DNA from: Oscillospiraceae bacterium
GTDB lineage: Bacteria > Bacillota > Clostridia > Saccharofermentanales > Saccharofermentanaceae
Length of the DNA stretch: 64,000 nt
Assembly: GCA_902780785.1 (NCBI GenBank)
Contig: CACZGS010000003.1
Location: 124,001-188,000, forward strand
Direction of reading: 5' to 3'
Part shown: piece after piece, positions 61,278 to 64,000 of the stretch
Numbering within the stretch: position 1 is the stretch's first letter
Layout: each line of letters begins with the position of its first letter
Notes under the pieces: model-generated
Database searches by the model: none
Told to the model about the DNA's origin: nothing
The model's input: only the letters and a program-made list of their open reading frames with translations
Program-made: the position numbers and the translations under genes

Positions 61278-62243
61278 ATGGCAATAGTAAAGAGCAACAT
61301 TTGTAATATGTGCGGCGGTCTGCTCGATATCGACATCGACCGTCAGGTCTATATCTGTCCTTTCTGCGGTGTCACTTTCGACTACGAATACTTCAGGAAA
61401 GACAATGTCCTTGATATCGCAACGAAGTCTTTGAACAGAAGAGAGTTCGGCGCGGCAAAGGATGCTTTCGAATACATGCTCCAGAAAGACCCTCATAACT
61501 TTGAGGCTTTAAGGGGTCTTATCCTCTGCAAGTGCAAATGGGCAACGATGATCCCTATTCTGCACGAGAGTGAAGTCTTCATTCAGCCGGACGAACCTGA
61601 ACTGGTCAAAGCGATCGACAAATGCACACCGGAATACAGGGATTACTTCGAGCAGATCCGACAGGCTCTGAAGGTGGTCCAGTCCTACAGAAAAGGAAGA
61701 AACGAGCTGGCAAATATCTCGGTCGAATTAAAGAACTGGCATAAGAAGCTTCGCGATCTTGAGACGGCACAGTATATCAACAGCGCAAAATTTTCTACGG
61801 CTGTTTCGGACTTTTTTGATTCCGTGCAGGAAGATGACGGAAGGAATGCAAGTGCAGCCTTGCTTTATTTCGGCATAGTCATCCTTGTCATCCTCGGCTA
61901 CGCCACGTTCGTATCACATCAATATTGGGCACCTATCGTATTTGTCGGAATAATACTTTTGGTCATTTTGATATACAACATAACTAAGGCAATGACAGAC
62001 AAAGCAATAGAAGCTGCGAAAGTCCCTGTTGTCGAGAAGATCAAGGAGCTTGACAAGCAGCTGAAAGCCAAGACTGATGAGACCGCTGATTACTTAAAGA
62101 CTTATAAGCAGGTGACAGCAAAGATAGTCAACACCTACCCGATGGCCGAGCCTGAGCCCGTCGAAAACAAGAGAATACCTAACGCCAAGCCGGTCAATAC
62201 CAGACAGTCTTCGGACTTCCCTTCTGCAAGGAAAATACATTGA
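61278..62243 (+). CDS. Single-module zinc-ribbon membrane protein, paralog C
   Basis: The protein has 321 residues. The ribbon C9-x2-C12, C27-x2-C30 (KSNICNMCGGLLDI, ICPFCGVTFD) has the same Cys positions as paralogs A and B at 32.4-35.5 kb. A helical repeat (AKDAFEYMLQKDPHNFEALRGLIL) follows, then coiled coil, two membrane helices (about 196-238) and a polar C-terminal tail. It has only one module instead of two. The start has GGGGAT upstream. It is divergent from the HerA gene and convergent with lepA across a bidirectional terminator. Confidence 0.82.
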   Translation: MAIVKSNICNMCGGLLDIDIDRQVYICPFCGVTFDYEYFRKDNVLDIATKSLNRREFGAAKDAFEYMLQKDPHNFEALRGLILCKCKWATMIPILHESEVFIQPDEPELVKAIDKCTPEYRDYFEQIRQALKVVQSYRKGRNELANISVELKNWHKKLRDLETAQYINSAKFSTAVSDFFDSVQEDDGRNASAALLYFGIVILVILGYATFVSHQYWAPIVFVGIILLVILIYNITKAMTDKAIEAAKVPVVEKIKELDKQLKAKTDETADYLKTYKQVTAKIVNTYPMAEPEPVENKRIPNAKPVNTRQSSDFPSARKIH

Positions 62244-62245
62244 TC

Positions 62246-62277
62246 AAAAAAGCCTGCCTCATACAAGACAGGCTTTA
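62246..62277. terminator. Bidirectional intrinsic terminator between zinc-ribbon gene and lepA
   Basis: AAAGCCTG(CC/TC)T and AGACAGGCTTT form a hairpin with A-run and T-run on either side, so it serves both converging genes. Confidence 0.85.
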
Positions 62278-62287
62278 TTAATCTCAT

Positions 62288-64000
62288 TTACTCGTCATCG
62301 AGCTTCAATACGCTCATGAAGGCTTCCTGAGGAACTTCGACGGAACCTACCTGTCTCATTCTCTTCTTACCTTCCTTCTGCTTCTCGAGGAGCTTCTTCT
62401 TACGTGAGATATCACCGCCGTAGCACTTGGAAGTAACGTCCTTACGGTAAGCCTTGATCGTCTCTCTTGCGATGATCTTGCCTCCGATGGCTGCCTGTAC
62501 GGGCACCTCGAACTGCTGCCTCGGGATATTCTCTTTGAGCTTCTCGCACATCCTTCTGCCTCTCGCGTAAGCCTTGTCGGCGTGAACGATGAATGACAGT
62601 GCGTCTACCGCATCACCGTTTAAGAGTATGTCGAGCTTAACGAGCTTGGATCTCTGATATCCTGCAGGCTCGTAGTCCAATGAAGCATAGCCTCTCGTGC
62701 GTGATTTCAATGCATCGAAAAAGTCATAGATAATCTCATTTAACGGCATCAGGTAATGGAGCATTACACGCTTCTCATCAAGATACTTCATGTCGGTATA
62801 TTCACCGCGGCGCTCCTGGCAGAGCTCCATGATGTTGCCGACGTATTCCTTGGGAAGCATGATGGTTGCCTTTACGACAGGCTCTTCCATATAATCGATC
62901 GATGCCGGATCAGGCATGTTCGTAGGATTAGAACAGTCAACGCATGTACCGTCAGTCAGATGGATCTTGTAGATAACCGAAGGTGCGGTGCTGATGAGGT
63001 CGAGATTGAACTCGCGCTCAAGTCTTTCCTGGATTACTTCATAGTGCAGAAGTCCCAAGAAGCCGCATCTGAAGCCGAAGCCTAAAGCTGCCGAAGTCTC
63101 TGCATCGAAGGACAAAGCCGCATCGTTAAGTCTTAACTTCTCAAGCGCATCCTTAAGGTCTCCGTATCTTGCTCCGTCAACCGGATAGATACCGCAGAAT
63201 ACCATCTGCTGGATTCCCTTGTAGCCGATAAGAGGCTCGCTTGCGGGGTTCTCTGCAAGCGTTACTGTGTCGCCCGGAGCAGTATCCCTAACGTTCTTAA
63301 TGGAAGCGCAGATATAACCTACCTCGCCTGCCTTAAGGCTTTCCGTGGGAACGAGTTCGCCCGGATGGAACATACCGAGTTCGGTTACAGTGAACTCCTT
63401 TCCGGAGTGCATCATCTTAATGCGGTCACCGGTCTTAACCGTGCCGTCCTTGACTCTTACGCTGACGATAACACCCTTGTATGAATCGTACTTGGAATCG
63501 AAGACGAGGGCTGTCAGAGGCTTATTCTCATCACCGTCAGGAGCGGGCAGGTACTCGACGACTTTTTCGAGCACTTCATCAATATTGATATCGCTCTTGG
63601 CAGAGATCAAAGGCGCGTAGGATGCGTCGATTCCGATATCGTCTTCGATCTCCTGGCGGACCTCTTCGGGTCTTGCGGAAGGAAGATCGATCTTGTTGAT
63701 TACGGGAAGGACTTCAAGGTCTGCATCGACTGCAAGATAAACATTTGCAAGTGTCTGCGCCTCAACGCCCTGTGAACTGTCTACGACTAAGATCGCGCCG
63801 TCGCATGCGGCAAGGGATCTTGAGACCTCGTAGTTAAAGTCAACGTGGCCTGGAGTGTCGATAAGGTTAAGAAGATATGTGTTGCCGTCAGAGGCTTCGT
63901 ACGGAAGTCTTACGGCCTGTGATTTGATCGTAATTCCGCGCTCACGCTCGATATCCATGTTATCAAGGATCTGGTCCTGCATCTCACGCTTCTCCCTTAC
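62288..64000 (-). CDS. lepA: Elongation factor 4 (LepA), 5' end outside window
   Basis: About 570 residues are visible; the start and the G1 P-loop lie beyond the right edge. Visible parts are G2/switch I ([11 protein letters not shown]), G3 DTPGHVDF, G4 NKIDLP, domain II, III, and the LepA-specific C-terminal domain ending [32 protein letters not shown] is the typical basic C-terminal stretch. The protein back-translocates ribosomes and is nearly universal in bacteria. Confidence 0.97.
   Translation of the reverse strand, partial: VREKREMQDQILDNMDIERERGITIKSQAVRLPYEASDGNTYLLNLIDTPGHVDFNYEVSRSLAACDGAILVVDSSQGVEAQTLANVYLAVDADLEVLPVINKIDLPSARPEEVRQEIEDDIGIDASYAPLISAKSDINIDEVLEKVVEYLPAPDGDENKPLTALVFDSKYDSYKGVIVSVRVKDGTVKTGDRIKMMHSGKEFTVTELGMFHPGELVPTESLKAGEVGYICASIKNVRDTAPGDTVTLAENPASEPLIGYKGIQQMVFCGIYPVDGARYGDLKDALEKLRLNDAALSFDAETSAALGFGFRCGFLGLLHYEVIQERLEREFNLDLISTAPSVIYKIHLTDGTCVDCSNPTNMPDPASIDYMEEPVVKATIMLPKEYVGNIMELCQERRGEYTDMKYLDEKRVMLHYLMPLNEIIYDFFDALKSRTRGYASLDYEPAGYQRSKLVKLDILLNGDAVDALSFIVHADKAYARGRRMCEKLKENIPRQQFEVPVQAAIGGKIIARETIKAYRKDVTSKCYGGDISRKKKLLEKQKEGKKRMRQVGSVEVPQEAFMSVLKLDDE

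Overview
The window is a dense, intron-free bacterial chromosome segment that looks like the Clostridia (Bacillota). Pointers to this are tmk-holB-PSP1/RicT gene order, a metG-tatD pair, a LytTR-DUF3021 pair, a short DUF6472-type Cys protein, TFIIB-ribbon proteins, strong purine-rich ribosome binding sites, frequent TTG/GTG starts and moderate GC. I infer an anaerobic gut or rumen type but cannot name a genus. I see no insertion sequence, phage module or CRISPR array.

Layout. 0-3.1 kb: end of an alanine/glycine:Na+ symporter and a GT39-like membrane glycosyltransferase. 3.1-11.2 kb: a two-component-regulated ABC export or resistance operon (response regulator, ATPase, permease, four tandem paralogous permeases, histidine kinase), with a divergent solute-binding lipoprotein to 13.6 kb. 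13.6-18.1 kb: HAD phosphatase, a second GT39-like protein, NAD(P)HX epimerase and an OFA-type MFS carrier. 18.2-22.2 kb: a LacZ-like GH2 protein that has lost its catalytic residues, with a sugar O-acetyltransferase. 22.3-26.2 kb: an anchored phosphodiester-glycosidase-type protein with a membrane partner, a CPBP protein, and tRNAs Val, Asp and Phe. 26.3-32.4 kb: tatD, metG, an orphan PD-(D/E)XK-like protein behind a repeat-rich leader, rsmI and a TrmN6-like methyltransferase. 32.4-35.5 kb: two zinc-ribbon membrane paralogs. 35.6-38.1 kb: a LytTR/DUF3021 ABC exporter operon preceded by a 21-bp-period direct repeat. 38.2-42.5 kb: zinc-ribbon/SPFH-like protein, DUF6472 protein, hybrid histidine kinase and ferredoxin. 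42.7-52.3 kb: RicT/PSP1, holB, tmk, a basic low-complexity protein, folBK, folP, folE, an AraC regulator, a degenerate sialate-esterase-like protein and a DeoR regulator. 52.3-56.8 kb: M15 peptidase, tRNA-Leu, a zinc-ribbon protein, GNAT and a GGDEF protein. 57.0-64 kb: TFIIB-ribbon protein, methyltransferase, HerA-like ATPase, a third zinc-ribbon paralog and lepA (5' end outside the window).

The most unusual content is: (i) four adjacent permease paralogs that all end in a cysteine; (ii) two carbohydrate-enzyme scaffolds, LacZ-like and sialate-esterase-like, both without catalytic residues or a signal peptide; (iii) several regulators whose -10 box ends exactly 6 bp before the start codon, which implies leaderless mRNAs; (iv) a four-copy alternating inverted repeat upstream of an orphan nuclease-like gene; and (v) a scattered zinc-ribbon/membrane protein family, one member divergent from a stand-alone HerA ATPase. 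All calls rest on reading the sequence; no database search was run.
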